A DNA stretch of 20,513 nt from contig CAJHIR010000007.1 in assembly GCA_905067535.1 (NCBI GenBank), positions 1-20,513 on the forward strand, read 5' to 3'. The notes under the pieces are model-generated. The model had not been told where the DNA came from and ran no database searches. It saw only the letters and a program-made list of their open reading frames with translations. The DNA comes from Candidatus Argoarchaeum ethanivorans (GTDB lineage: Archaea > Halobacteriota > Methanosarcinia > Methanosarcinales > EX4572-44). Positions 13,702-20,513 of this stretch are shown in pieces. The position numbers and the translations under genes were made by a program. Positions within the stretch are counted from its first letter, which is position 1, and each line of letters opens with the position of its first letter.

Positions 13702-14298
13702 ATGCCAGTGTCTGAATCCGAAACCATAATCACAATCTCTGATGTGCTCGAATTTCTCTTCTGCCCGAGATTCATCTATTTCATGCACTGCCTCGGAATC
13801 CCGCAGCACGAGGAGATGCGGTACAAGGTGCTCAAAGGGCGTGATGTCCATGAGATGAGGCGCACCACAAACATCGACTACGTTAGAAAGAAGATCGATT
13901 GCGTGCAGAAGGAGAGACAGGTCTTTATCGCAGCAAAGAAACATCACATCAAGGGAATCGTCGATGAGGTTCTGTTTCTCGGTGATGGAACGGCTGCTCC
14001 GCTTGAATACAAGTTTGCTGAGTACAAGGATCGGATTTTTAAGACGCATAAGTACCAGCTGACACTTCAGGCGTTGATGATCGCTGAGAACTATGGTGTT
14101 CCGGTGAATCGAGGATTTGTATGCTATACCCGCAGTAATAATCTGGTCAAGCAGATCGATCTTAAGAAGAAAGATTTTGATAAAGCTGTTGAGATAATTA
14201 TGGATATTCTGGAGATTATTGAGAAGGGTTTTTATCCTGAAAGGACGAAGGATACGGTGAAGTGCGTCGATTGCTGCTATCGCAACGTCTGCGTGTGA
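13702..14298 (+). CDS. cas4: Cas4 exonuclease
   Basis: Cas4 is a RecB-like, iron-sulphur nuclease that trims prespacers and helps select those with a correct PAM. The 198-residue protein has the cluster cysteines C21 (FCPRF) at one end and C188, C191 or C192, and C197 (CVDCCYRNVC) at the other. Nuclease residues are H50 (GRDVHEM), D88 (GIVDEV) and the E102-x-K104 pair (PLEYK). GAGGT at 13689-13693 supports ATG 13702. It ends the adaptation unit. A diverged copy of its last 27 codons lies at 20265-20345, next to the CRISPR leader. Confidence 0.96.
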   Translation: MPVSESETIITISDVLEFLFCPRFIYFMHCLGIPQHEEMRYKVLKGRDVHEMRRTTNIDYVRKKIDCVQKERQVFIAAKKHHIKGIVDEVLFLGDGTAAPLEYKFAEYKDRIFKTHKYQLTLQALMIAENYGVPVNRGFVCYTRSNNLVKQIDLKKKDFDKAVEIIMDILEIIEKGFYPERTKDTVKCVDCCYRNVCV

Positions 14299-14434
14299 TG
14301 TCACAGGATGTGTTTCAATGTTGTATGTGAGTGACAGAACTGGGGAGGGGATCTGGCACACTGATGGTTGCTGCGTGGTGTTTCTACACGGTACTGTTGG
14401 CTGTAGGATGTGTTATGTCAGACAGTAGATTTAT
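14299..14434. other. Gap between adaptation and type I-B modules
   Basis: No gene is visible in these 136 bases. The 10-base word AGGATGTGTT occurs twice exactly 100 bases apart (14305-14314 and 14405-14414). A TATA-like TTTATAT at 14430-14436 overlaps the annotated cas8 ATG. In other loci this position after cas4 can hold a leader and array, but no convincing repeat is present. Confidence 0.4.
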
Positions 14435-15658
14435 ATGGGACTGATGTGTAAAGAAATGCTTGGAAGTGATTGTATAATCCAAATTGAGCAGTATCATGAT
14501 TGGTGGTTTGATAATGCGGTAGAGTTTTTAGGGTATTTATTGGAGCGATTGGATGTTGATGTTGTGTGGAATGGTGGCATTTCTTTTGAGCCGCTGGATG
14601 AAGATAAAGTGGAACGGTTGATAGAGGAGATTGAGCGACTGGTTGGTTTCAAATTGAAATACCAGACAAAAGAAAAGAAGACGGATCAAATTGTAGAAAC
14701 GAATAGAGCATATCTGCCCACGATGCACAAGGGGAAATACGTATCTTTTCTTGCGTTAAAACTCAACGAAAAGCAGAAAAATAGTGAAAAAGCGATTGAA
14801 ATAAGAAGAGAGATCATAAATGAGATAACTGGCATATTATCTCAAGAAAATACAAACAGAAAAAAAGTTTGCAATCTATGTGGGAATACTGCAAATAAAC
14901 TCTTTCAAGTCTCACAAACCACATATCCAGTTGTCACGGGAAGTCTGAAAAGTCAGTGTGGCGTTAGGAAGATGGAATCGGATTACCAATGTTGTGCGCT
15001 TTGTGCTTTTTTAGGGTCTATTGAATGGTTAGATGATATGCCCTTTGCTTGCGATCATGCAAATTTTACACATTATCTGCTCTTTCCAAAAATTGAAGAA
15101 CTCGGAGAACTTCACACGTTCAAGAAGGAATTAAGAGAATTACTAACCACAAAACCATATTCAAACGTAATTTCTATCTTCAAAAGTGCGCAAGGCGAGA
15201 AAAGAGAGGTATATACAAAAGATGAGTACTCTCTGTTATTATCACTTTTGGAGCGAATGTGGGATAAAATCGATCAATACGAATCCATTTTATGTGACAG
15301 GTGGATTCGACTGAAGATAAAGGGCATGGAGGCAAAATATCAGACTAAATATTCTTATCTCGAAGATATCCACATCCCACACATCAAGCGATTTAAAAAT
15401 ATATTCGAAGAGTTGCTGCCGTATTCAGACTTTGTGAGTCATTCGTTTGCGTCTCCGTTAAAGAAGGGTGTATCAAGAGAGATTATTCAAAGATTAACAA
15501 AAGAAAATCAATATTTGATGTCGAAAGGCATTATTATGGATGATTTCAAGACGTTCTCAAAGGCATTTCAGATAAGACAGAACTGCAGGTTAAGCACACC
15601 AAAAGATGCTTTAAATCATCTTATTTACACATGGAGGTGTAAAGATGGTACAATTTGA
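14435..15658 (+). CDS. cas8: Type I-B Cascade large subunit Cas8 (Cst1-like)
   Basis: Cas8 is the large Cascade subunit that recognises the PAM and recruits Cas3. This 407-residue protein has the Cst1-like start with an aromatic DWWFDNAVEFLGYL segment and two zinc-binding cysteine pairs, C146/C149 (CNLCG) and C187/C190 (CALC). It is shorter than usual Cst1 proteins, and the following 109-residue ORF plausibly supplies the missing C-terminal helical part. The start is unsure: ATG 14435 has no Shine-Dalgarno and lies within a TATA-like TTTATAT (14430-14436). If that box works, a leaderless ATG at 14456 (400 residues) is likely. Assignment is by weak sequence pattern plus strong context (cas7, cas5 and cas3 follow). 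Confidence 0.8.
   Translation: MGLMCKEMLGSDCIIQIEQYHDWWFDNAVEFLGYLLERLDVDVVWNGGISFEPLDEDKVERLIEEIERLVGFKLKYQTKEKKTDQIVETNRAYLPTMHKGKYVSFLALKLNEKQKNSEKAIEIRREIINEITGILSQENTNRKKVCNLCGNTANKLFQVSQTTYPVVTGSLKSQCGVRKMESDYQCCALCAFLGSIEWLDDMPFACDHANFTHYLLFPKIEELGELHTFKKELRELLTTKPYSNVISIFKSAQGEKREVYTKDEYSLLLSLLERMWDKIDQYESILCDRWIRLKIKGMEAKYQTKYSYLEDIHIPHIKRFKNIFEELLPYSDFVSHSFASPLKKGVSREIIQRLTKENQYLMSKGIIMDDFKTFSKAFQIRQNCRLSTPKDALNHLIYTWRCKDGTI
15633..15639 (+). promoter_or_regulatory. Strong internal Shine-Dalgarno for the small subunit ORF
   Basis: GGAGGTG lies inside the last codons of cas8, five bases before ATG 15645. Such a long match to the archaeal 16S rRNA tail is rare by chance and argues that the next ORF is made as a separate protein rather than as part of Cas8. 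Confidence 0.7.
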
Positions 15659-15974
15659 ACAAAATGAGATAGACACAATGAAAAATAGTGGACAGGTGAT
15701 TGGTAAGGTTGCAGATCATTATATCTCAGACCTTTACCAACTTGACCGTACACGAACTGCTGAAGAGTTTATCAAACAGTTGAAAAACATCTGTTTGAGA
15801 GCAATAAGTATAGGCAAGAAAAGCGAGGAGTTGGTTTATACCAAACCACTGGCGGATCTGATGGATATAATTAATAAACATAAAGAGAACTATGACGAGA
15901 TTAAGGATATTGTTCTGGTATATGCAACCTTTTATCTCGGTGCGATAAAGTATTCGAGGACAAAAGGTGATTAA
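15645..15974 (+). CDS. Probable Cas11-like small subunit, free-standing
   Basis: This 109-residue, predicted all-helical protein sits between cas8 and cas7 and overlaps the cas8 end by 14 bases. In many type I-B systems the Cas11 small subunit is made from an internal start near the 3' end of cas8. Here cas8 is short (407 residues) and this ORF has its own strong Shine-Dalgarno (15633-15639); the two together add up to about the length of a full Cst1. The segment TAEEFIKQLKNICLRAISIGK resembles the helical C-terminal part of Cst1 proteins as I know them, but the match is weak. A split cas8 by frame change is the alternative. It lacks enzymatic motifs. Confidence 0.6.
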   Translation: MVQFEQNEIDTMKNSGQVIGKVADHYISDLYQLDRTRTAEEFIKQLKNICLRAISIGKKSEELVYTKPLADLMDIINKHKENYDEIKDIVLVYATFYLGAIKYSRTKGD

Positions 15975-15975
15975 A

Positions 15976-16887
15976 ATGAATAAAAAAGCAGTAAATGCAG
16001 TTTGGTTGGCTGAAACCGATCTTACGAATCTTAATTCTGGGATTGGCGGAAGTAATCTGGTGGATCTGAAGAAATACAAGAAAGACGGCGTGGATTATCC
16101 CTACGTAAGCGGTCAGGCTATGAGATACTATCTGAAAGAAGGCATCAGACGGCTGACTGACTCGAAGGATTATTGTATCCCAAACGATAAGGGAGAGACG
16201 TGCGGCAAGATCAATGAGTGCGTCTTGTGCGATCTCTTCGGGTTCATGACGACTTTGAAAGAGCAAGGCGCTCAGGTAAGGGTCTCGCCGATAAAAATGT
16301 CTCCAGCCATGGGGCTTCTACCACTGAATGATAATCTAACAATTGATTACCTGACAAGACGGAAGCCACAGGAAGAGGTTGGAAAACTCACCGGAGATAT
16401 TGTAAATGTAGAACTTGGGATCAACATCTACAAAGCAGGACTTTCGATCGATCTGGTAAAGGTTGGCGGTGAGGAGATAATAGAAAGTGGTGAAAACGGT
16501 CGTCACTTGAAGAACGATAGCAAGACTGATGACGAGACTGCAAAAAGGCGCGTCAAGCTTGCGCTGGAATCCCTTAAGAATCTATCAGATTATTCAAAAC
16601 AGGCGAGGGTGCTGACAGACTTCACACCAAACCTGCTACTCATTGCTTTGCAGAATCGATATAACCATCTATTACAGAAGGCGCTTGAGTTGGAAAGTGG
16701 TAGAAAATTAAATGTTGAACGATTGGGTCAGATATTAACGGTTTTGAAGGATGAAACAATCTATGCTGGGCTTTTGTCTGGCACGCTTGATAACGAGGAC
16801 GACATCAAAGAGGTTCTTGTAAAGCACAATATCGAACTCATGACACCAACAGAAGCAATCGATAGGGTTATTAGCGAAATTAAGTAG
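15976..16887 (+). CDS. cas7: Cas7 (Cst2/DevR), Cascade backbone
   Basis: Cas7 polymerises along the crRNA spacer to form the Cascade backbone. ATG 15976 is preferred: it lies one base after the previous stop with AGGTGAT at 15965-15971; GTG 15967 would add three residues. The 303-residue protein has Cst2/DevR features: NAVWLAETDLTNLNSG at the N-terminus, YPYVSGQAMRYYLKEGIRR, a cysteine cluster in CGKINECVLCDLFGF, and a late helical region ending in ELMTPTEAIDRV. Unlike Csm3 it is not expected to cut RNA. It is followed by cas5 after one base. Confidence 0.92.
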   Translation: MNKKAVNAVWLAETDLTNLNSGIGGSNLVDLKKYKKDGVDYPYVSGQAMRYYLKEGIRRLTDSKDYCIPNDKGETCGKINECVLCDLFGFMTTLKEQGAQVRVSPIKMSPAMGLLPLNDNLTIDYLTRRKPQEEVGKLTGDIVNVELGINIYKAGLSIDLVKVGGEEIIESGENGRHLKNDSKTDDETAKRRVKLALESLKNLSDYSKQARVLTDFTPNLLLIALQNRYNHLLQKALELESGRKLNVERLGQILTVLKDETIYAGLLSGTLDNEDDIKEVLVKHNIELMTPTEAIDRVISEIK

Positions 16888-16888
16888 A

Positions 16889-17686
16889 ATGAAGTGCCTG
16901 AAATTTAAACTTGAGACCCCGTATTTGGTCAACTTCAGAAAGCCATACTCAACGATAACAATCCTTTCTTATCCGTTTCCACCGTACACGACAGTTCGAG
17001 GACTTCTTGCGAATGCGTTAGGACTTGGAGACCTCTGGATGGCACGAGACGACTATAACACCGAACTGGAAGATTTAAAGATAAGTTTAAGACCGCTGAA
17101 TATTCCAGAGCGTTTTCAAGATATGGTTTTGATGAAGAAGTTGAAACCACCTGCAGATTCCAAGAAGCGGAAAGATTTGATGAAGAAACTAAAAGACAAC
17201 GCCCTTGATCTTAATGTTCTCGATGAAAAAGAGAAAGAGCTCTATGAACGGATGCAAATTCCGCAGAACACGAGCGCTCCTTTCGTTAAGGAATTCATAA
17301 CCCCTATTGCGTGTATTATTTATATTTTGGGGGAGCCTAAAAAACTTAACGAATTGAAAGAAGCGCTTGAGGATCCAAAAAGACCGCTGTATATTGGTGG
17401 ATCGGATGACTTCGTTATAATCTTTGATATCGAGGGTCCAATCGACACGGTTGAGATTGAAAGCAATGAAATCGATTCGATTGTCAGGATAAACGAAGAG
17501 ACGCAACCAGTGGACAAAAAGAGAATTCTTGGTAGAGTTCCTTACACCTTCAATGTGGTAAATGCTAAGAAAAGAGATTATTCAAGAAAAGATGCCATTG
17601 TGGCATCGCCTCTTCCAAACGAAAGACTAAAACTCGTGAAGATGATTAAATGTTTTAAAATAGGCACTGAAAATGTCGCCTTCTGA
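16889..17686 (+). CDS. cas5: Cas5, Cascade crRNA 5'-tag subunit
   Basis: Cas5 binds the crRNA 5' tag and anchors Cas8 to Cascade. The 265-residue protein begins MKCLKFKLETPYLVNFRKP and has the Cas5-typical segment SYPFPPYTTVRGLLANALGL near residues 27-46, followed by a charged linker region and the strand PLYIGGSDDFVIIF. No Shine-Dalgarno is evident; the ATG is one base after the cas7 stop, which suggests coupled translation. Its end overlaps cas3 by 14 bases. Family and context both fit type I-B (Cst-type) Cascade. Cas6 is not part of this operon. Confidence 0.9.
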   Translation: MKCLKFKLETPYLVNFRKPYSTITILSYPFPPYTTVRGLLANALGLGDLWMARDDYNTELEDLKISLRPLNIPERFQDMVLMKKLKPPADSKKRKDLMKKLKDNALDLNVLDEKEKELYERMQIPQNTSAPFVKEFITPIACIIYILGEPKKLNELKEALEDPKRPLYIGGSDDFVIIFDIEGPIDTVEIESNEIDSIVRINEETQPVDKKRILGRVPYTFNVVNAKKRDYSRKDAIVASPLPNERLKLVKMIKCFKIGTENVAF

Positions 17687-19982
17687 ATTGATTGCGAAGA
17701 AAAGAGATGATGGGATATTTCAGACATTTGAAGGACATATAACCGATTCTTTGTTAATCTTAAAAGATTATTTTATCAAAAATCGAGAAGTTTTAAAAGA
17801 GTTCTCTAAAAACTTTGGGCTTGAGCGTAATTCATTGTACAACCTCTTATTTCTGTCAGTCTACCTGCACGACATAGGCAAACTTACAGAGGAGTTCCAA
17901 CAAAATATAAAAGCAGGGAAACCATGCGCTTCTGTCTCACATGCGTTCTTTGCGCTTCCATTTATTGAATCTGACTTTCAAGAGGATGAGATGAACAACC
18001 TTTTAAAACTAACGATTCTGTCTCATCATAGTCAACTTTATAATCAAATATTTGAGAATGCTAAACTAAAAAATAAAGTAACTTACATTAAATATGAAAT
18101 AAAGAGACACATTGGTAAAAGTGAATTAATATACGAAGAGCACTTCTCAGATATTTTTAGTCTGGAAAATAAGGCGATATATAGTGAATGGGAGTACCTA
18201 TCACACTTTAATATGAGACGAAAAATTCAAAGAAATGAATTGGAACGTCTCAAAAGGGGTTACCAAAAAAACACACGAACAAAAGCTGTATATTGTCTGG
18301 TTCTCGCAGTTTTGAAACATTGCGATCAGAAAGCGAGTGGATATTTTGATAAGGCTAAATTGGGACAAAAATCAATCCATGGCTCTGTAATCGATCAAAA
18401 AGCATTGGATGGAATTAATTACTCTTTAAAACTTTTTAAATCTTCTGAAAGATTTTTGTTGGATCAATACGAACCTTATGAATACCAGAAACACGCTATG
18501 GAAATCGATTATTGTGGCATTATATCGGCTCCATGCGGGAGGGGAAAAACCGAAGCGTCTTTACTTGCTGCTTCGAGGATACTTGAAAGCCACAAGAAAA
18601 ATCGGATAATATTTGCTTTACCGACCCAAATAACATCTAATGCGATGTATGAACGGCTGAAAAAGATTTTTGGAGATGGAAATGTTGGGATATACCATGG
18701 AATGAGTAGGTTCATTCATGGTGGCGAAGGTACATGGAGCGAGACTGAAGATGAGGATATAAAAACGCTTGTTTACGATGAAAAGGTTTTTGCGAAACCG
18801 GTTATTGTAACAACCATCGACCATCTGATCTATTCGCTGGTACATGGGTACAAACAATCTGATTTTGCATTGGGTAATATTCTCAACAGTGTCATTATAT
18901 TTGATGAAATACATTATTATGAGACTTACACGCTGAGATATATCTTAGATTGTTTTGAAATACTGAAAGAGCTCCATATACCACATATTGCAATGAGTGG
19001 AACACTTCTGGAGTTTATTATTAACAGATTGGGTAAAACTGAGTATAAGCTTATAGAGGATCAGGAGGGCATGGATTTTGAACCGTTTATTATTCAAAGA
19101 GAGCAGCATTCCATATTTAATGCTCTCGATCGAATAGAACAGCTTTATGATAGTAACAAAAACCAAATAATTATCCTGAATACTGTTAAGAGGGCGAAAG
19201 ATATGTATAGGCGGCTTAAAACTAAAGTTTCTGATATTTTATTACTCCACTCACAATTCACATTTGAGGATCGATGGAAAAAAGAGGCTGCAATCCAGGA
19301 ATTGGATGGTAAAAGACCCTGGATACTCGTATCGACCCAAGCAATAGAAATTAGCGTTGACATATCCTGTGATGTTATGCACACAGAACTTGCACCAATA
19401 GATGCAATTGGACAGAGAGGCGGGCGATTAAACCGAAAGGGTAGAACGCATAAAAATGAACACATCATGTACCTATATGAACCAGAGAACCATAAGCCAT
19501 ATTATTTCGATGGAAAAAATGTTGATATAGAAGATTTCGTTGAAAAGACGGACAAAGTGATAGGAAACACCCCAATATCGTATCGATTGATTAAAAGTTT
19601 GTGTAATGCTGTATATACTGATGTTAAGTTGAGAAAAACGAATCTGGAGGGGGTGTTTGAGGATTGTATCCTCTTTGGTAAAACCCCATGGGAAATTAGG
19701 GGGATACAAGAGGAGGGGGGTGGCAATCTAATCAAACTGAGGGACGAAAGTTATCCGACGATCGATGTCATTCCTGATGGGTATTGGGATCAAATAAAAG
19801 ATGCGCCAAAAAAGATAGAAAAATATAAGGTGAAGATACCTTTCTGGTGGTATTCTAAATTCTATGAGATGTTTCGTCCTGAAGAAGGCAAGTATGAGAA
19901 GTATATAATCTGTAGGATTCCATACACGACCGAATATGGTTTTGATATGGATAAAGAGCCCGAGCATACAATGGTGTTCTAA
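17673..19982 (+). CDS. cas3: Cas3 HD nuclease-helicase
   Basis: Cas3 is recruited by Cascade to nick, unwind and degrade target DNA. The 769-residue protein has an N-terminal HD nuclease domain with H22, H66-D67 (LHDIGK), H90 (SHAFFA) and H118-H119 (LSHHSQ), all the expected ligands. A superfamily 2 helicase follows: Walker A around K292 (APCGRGKTEA), the Walker B box D411-E-I-H414, MSGTLL, STQAIEISVDIS and the arginine-finger motif QRGGRLNRKGR. The active sites look intact. The ATG lies within the end of cas5 (14-base overlap) with no visible Shine-Dalgarno. It is the last gene of the I-B operon and the last intact gene of the window. Confidence 0.96.
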   Translation: MSPSELIAKKRDDGIFQTFEGHITDSLLILKDYFIKNREVLKEFSKNFGLERNSLYNLLFLSVYLHDIGKLTEEFQQNIKAGKPCASVSHAFFALPFIESDFQEDEMNNLLKLTILSHHSQLYNQIFENAKLKNKVTYIKYEIKRHIGKSELIYEEHFSDIFSLENKAIYSEWEYLSHFNMRRKIQRNELERLKRGYQKNTRTKAVYCLVLAVLKHCDQKASGYFDKAKLGQKSIHGSVIDQKALDGINYSLKLFKSSERFLLDQYEPYEYQKHAMEIDYCGIISAPCGRGKTEASLLAASRILESHKKNRIIFALPTQITSNAMYERLKKIFGDGNVGIYHGMSRFIHGGEGTWSETEDEDIKTLVYDEKVFAKPVIVTTIDHLIYSLVHGYKQSDFALGNILNSVIIFDEIHYYETYTLRYILDCFEILKELHIPHIAMSGTLLEFIINRLGKTEYKLIEDQEGMDFEPFIIQREQHSIFNALDRIEQLYDSNKNQIIILNTVKRAKDMYRRLKTKVSDILLLHSQFTFEDRWKKEAAIQELDGKRPWILVSTQAIEISVDISCDVMHTELAPIDAIGQRGGRLNRKGRTHKNEHIMYLYEPENHKPYYFDGKNVDIEDFVEKTDKVIGNTPISYRLIKSLCNAVYTDVKLRKTNLEGVFEDCILFGKTPWEIRGIQEEGGGNLIKLRDESYPTIDVIPDGYWDQIKDAPKKIEKYKVKIPFWWYSKFYEMFRPEEGKYEKYIICRIPYTTEYGFDMDKEPEHTMVF

Positions 19983-20264
19983 TCCTATGCCCCTCACACC
20001 CCCCTTGCACAAAATTCAAGCAAAACATAATCCTACGAAATCAGGTTTAGTAAAGAATAAAAATAAAGGAAAAGTGAAATGCCGGACAAAAAAGTATGCA
20101 AGATTTAAATTTGAGATGAGGGTGGCAAAGCGGTATTTTTGAGAGATAAAACTGAAAACGTAGAATATGAAGTCATTTCAGAATCGTTGCCATCACCAAT
20201 GTTTTTGAGGTTTTTCATACCAACTCAGGGACATAATTCCTGTGAGATTGCCCGGTAAACTCTC
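19983..20264. other. AT-rich gap after cas3, no intact gene
   Basis: This 282-base stretch holds no gene I can support. It is A-rich at 20010-20110 and has two T5 runs at 20202-20206 and 20211-20215, which may terminate the I-B transcript. Stop codons interrupt any extension of the cas4 remnant: TAA at 20256-20258 lies in its frame. Confidence 0.5.
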
Positions 20265-20345
20265 ATTCAGAAAAGTTTTTATCCAGGGAAAACAAAAAGC
20301 ATAGTGAAGTGCGTTGACTGTTGCTACCGCAACATCTGCGTATGA
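20265..20345 (+). pseudogene. Remnant of a second cas4 (3' end only)
   Basis: These 27 codons align without gaps to the last 27 codons of cas4 (14218-14298), including the stop. About 60 of 81 bases and 19 of 26 residues match, with the cluster motif CVDCCYRNICV kept. Many differences are synonymous third-position changes, so this was once a coding cas4 that diverged under selection, not a fresh copy. An in-frame TAA (20256-20258) lies just upstream. It abuts the CRISPR leader, as if a second cas1-cas2-cas4 set once lay before this array and was deleted. Confidence 0.85.
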
Positions 20346-20452
20346 ATTCTTGTGTTTATAAGCGGTTCGATAGAAACGTAACAAGAATCTGAACTTCAAA
20401 AACTAAGCCTGTAGAAGCGATATTTCGGTGAAATATGGGTTTAGTTCGCAGT
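20346..20452 (+). promoter_or_regulatory. CRISPR leader with TATA box and nested inverted repeats
   Basis: This 107-base AT-rich segment directly precedes the first repeat and should hold the array promoter and the sites that guide spacer insertion. A TATA-like TTTATAA at 20355-20361 is flanked by an 8-bp inverted repeat, ATTCTTGT (20346-20353) and ACAAGAAT (20381-20388). Nearer the repeat, ATATTTC-GGT-GAAATAT (20420-20436) is a perfect 7-3-7 hairpin, nested inside AACTAA (20401-20406) and TTAGTT (20441-20446). The hairpin ends 16 bases before the first repeat. Confidence 0.7.
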
Positions 20453-20513
20453 GTTACAGGGCGACATCCACTAAAACAAGGATTGAAACCGCACACAGGG
20501 ATATCCAGATTGC
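20453..20513 (+). CRISPR. Start of a CRISPR array: first repeat and partial spacer
   Basis: A 37-base repeat (20453-20489) begins GTTACAGGGCGACATCC and ends AAGGATTGAAAC, the usual end of archaeal type I-B/III repeats. It can form only a 4-bp stem (ATCC/GGAT), so Cas6b would read a weakly structured repeat and leave an ATTGAAAC tag. The next 24 bases are the start of spacer 1, cut by the window edge. Only one repeat is visible, so the exact repeat borders and array length are unknown. The call rests on the repeat form, the leader, the neighbouring cas genes and the matching degenerate repeat at 3781. Confidence 0.85.

Noticed and set aside
14312..14340. GTTTCAAT followed by TTGT, resembling the reverse complement of the CRISPR repeat start, just after cas4
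   Set aside because: Only the first eight bases match well; the rest needs gaps and mismatches, so it cannot be told from chance.
13471..14361. Long - strand open frame (296 codons) across cas2 and cas4
   Set aside because: It lies antisense to two clearly recognised genes with intact motifs, has no family pattern of its own and no ribosome binding context.
19936..20142. Small + strand open frame overlapping the cas3 end
   Set aside because: It begins inside cas3 in another frame and runs into an A-rich gap; the protein is basic and low in complexity, with no recognisable motif.

Overview
The window looks like a chromosomal segment of a euryarchaeon, most likely methanogen- or ANME-related. 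That placement is inferred from gene families and signals, not from a search. It carries archaeal TATA-like boxes, Shine-Dalgarno sites of the GGAGGTGA type, 4-base ATGA/GTGA gene overlaps, a Cas6b of the methanogen type, and a VapC toxin.

Region 1 (1-2897) is the end of a tryptophan operon: trpC, trpB and trpA, all on the + strand. trpB and trpA overlap by 4 bases. An inverted repeat overlaps the trpC ribosome binding site. A perfect 36-bp copy of the 3' end of trpC lies between trpC and trpB.

Region 2 (2898-20513) is a composite CRISPR-Cas island. It begins with a single cas6b. Next come a lone degenerate CRISPR repeat and a vapBC toxin-antitoxin pair on the - strand, then a truncated second copy of the cas6b 3' end. 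A complete type III-A operon follows (cas10/csm1, csm2, csm3, csm4, csm5 and a CARF-HEPN RNase of the Csm6/TIGR02710 kind). After it come a small UPF0175 protein and an adaptation module (cas1, cas2, cas4). The last operon is a type I-B effector module: cas8 (Cst1-like), a free-standing small ORF that is probably Cas11, cas7, cas5 and an HD-helicase cas3. The window ends with a remnant of a second cas4, a leader with nested inverted repeats, and the first repeat and partial first spacer of a CRISPR array that runs off the right edge.

The two effector modules appear to share one crRNA-processing enzyme (Cas6b) and one adaptation set. Cas6b would cut the array transcript to give crRNAs for both the Csm complex (RNA targeting, cyclic oligoadenylate signalling to the Csm6-like RNase) and the Cascade-Cas3 complex (DNA destruction). 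The Cas10 HD motif has Arg in place of His, while GGDD and the Csm3 catalytic Asp are intact. The III-A arm therefore probably relies on RNA cleavage and signalling, and the I-B arm supplies DNA cleavage.

The most interesting possibility is at 3748-3855. A TATA-like box sits about 30 bases upstream of the degenerate repeat. An RNA from there would have a near-normal crRNA 5' tag followed by sequence antisense to the vapC 3' end. This suggests, but does not prove, a crRNA-like regulator of a toxin housed inside the cas locus. The 3' ends of trpC, cas6b and cas4 each have a second, partial copy downstream, so the locus has been built by repeated recombination.
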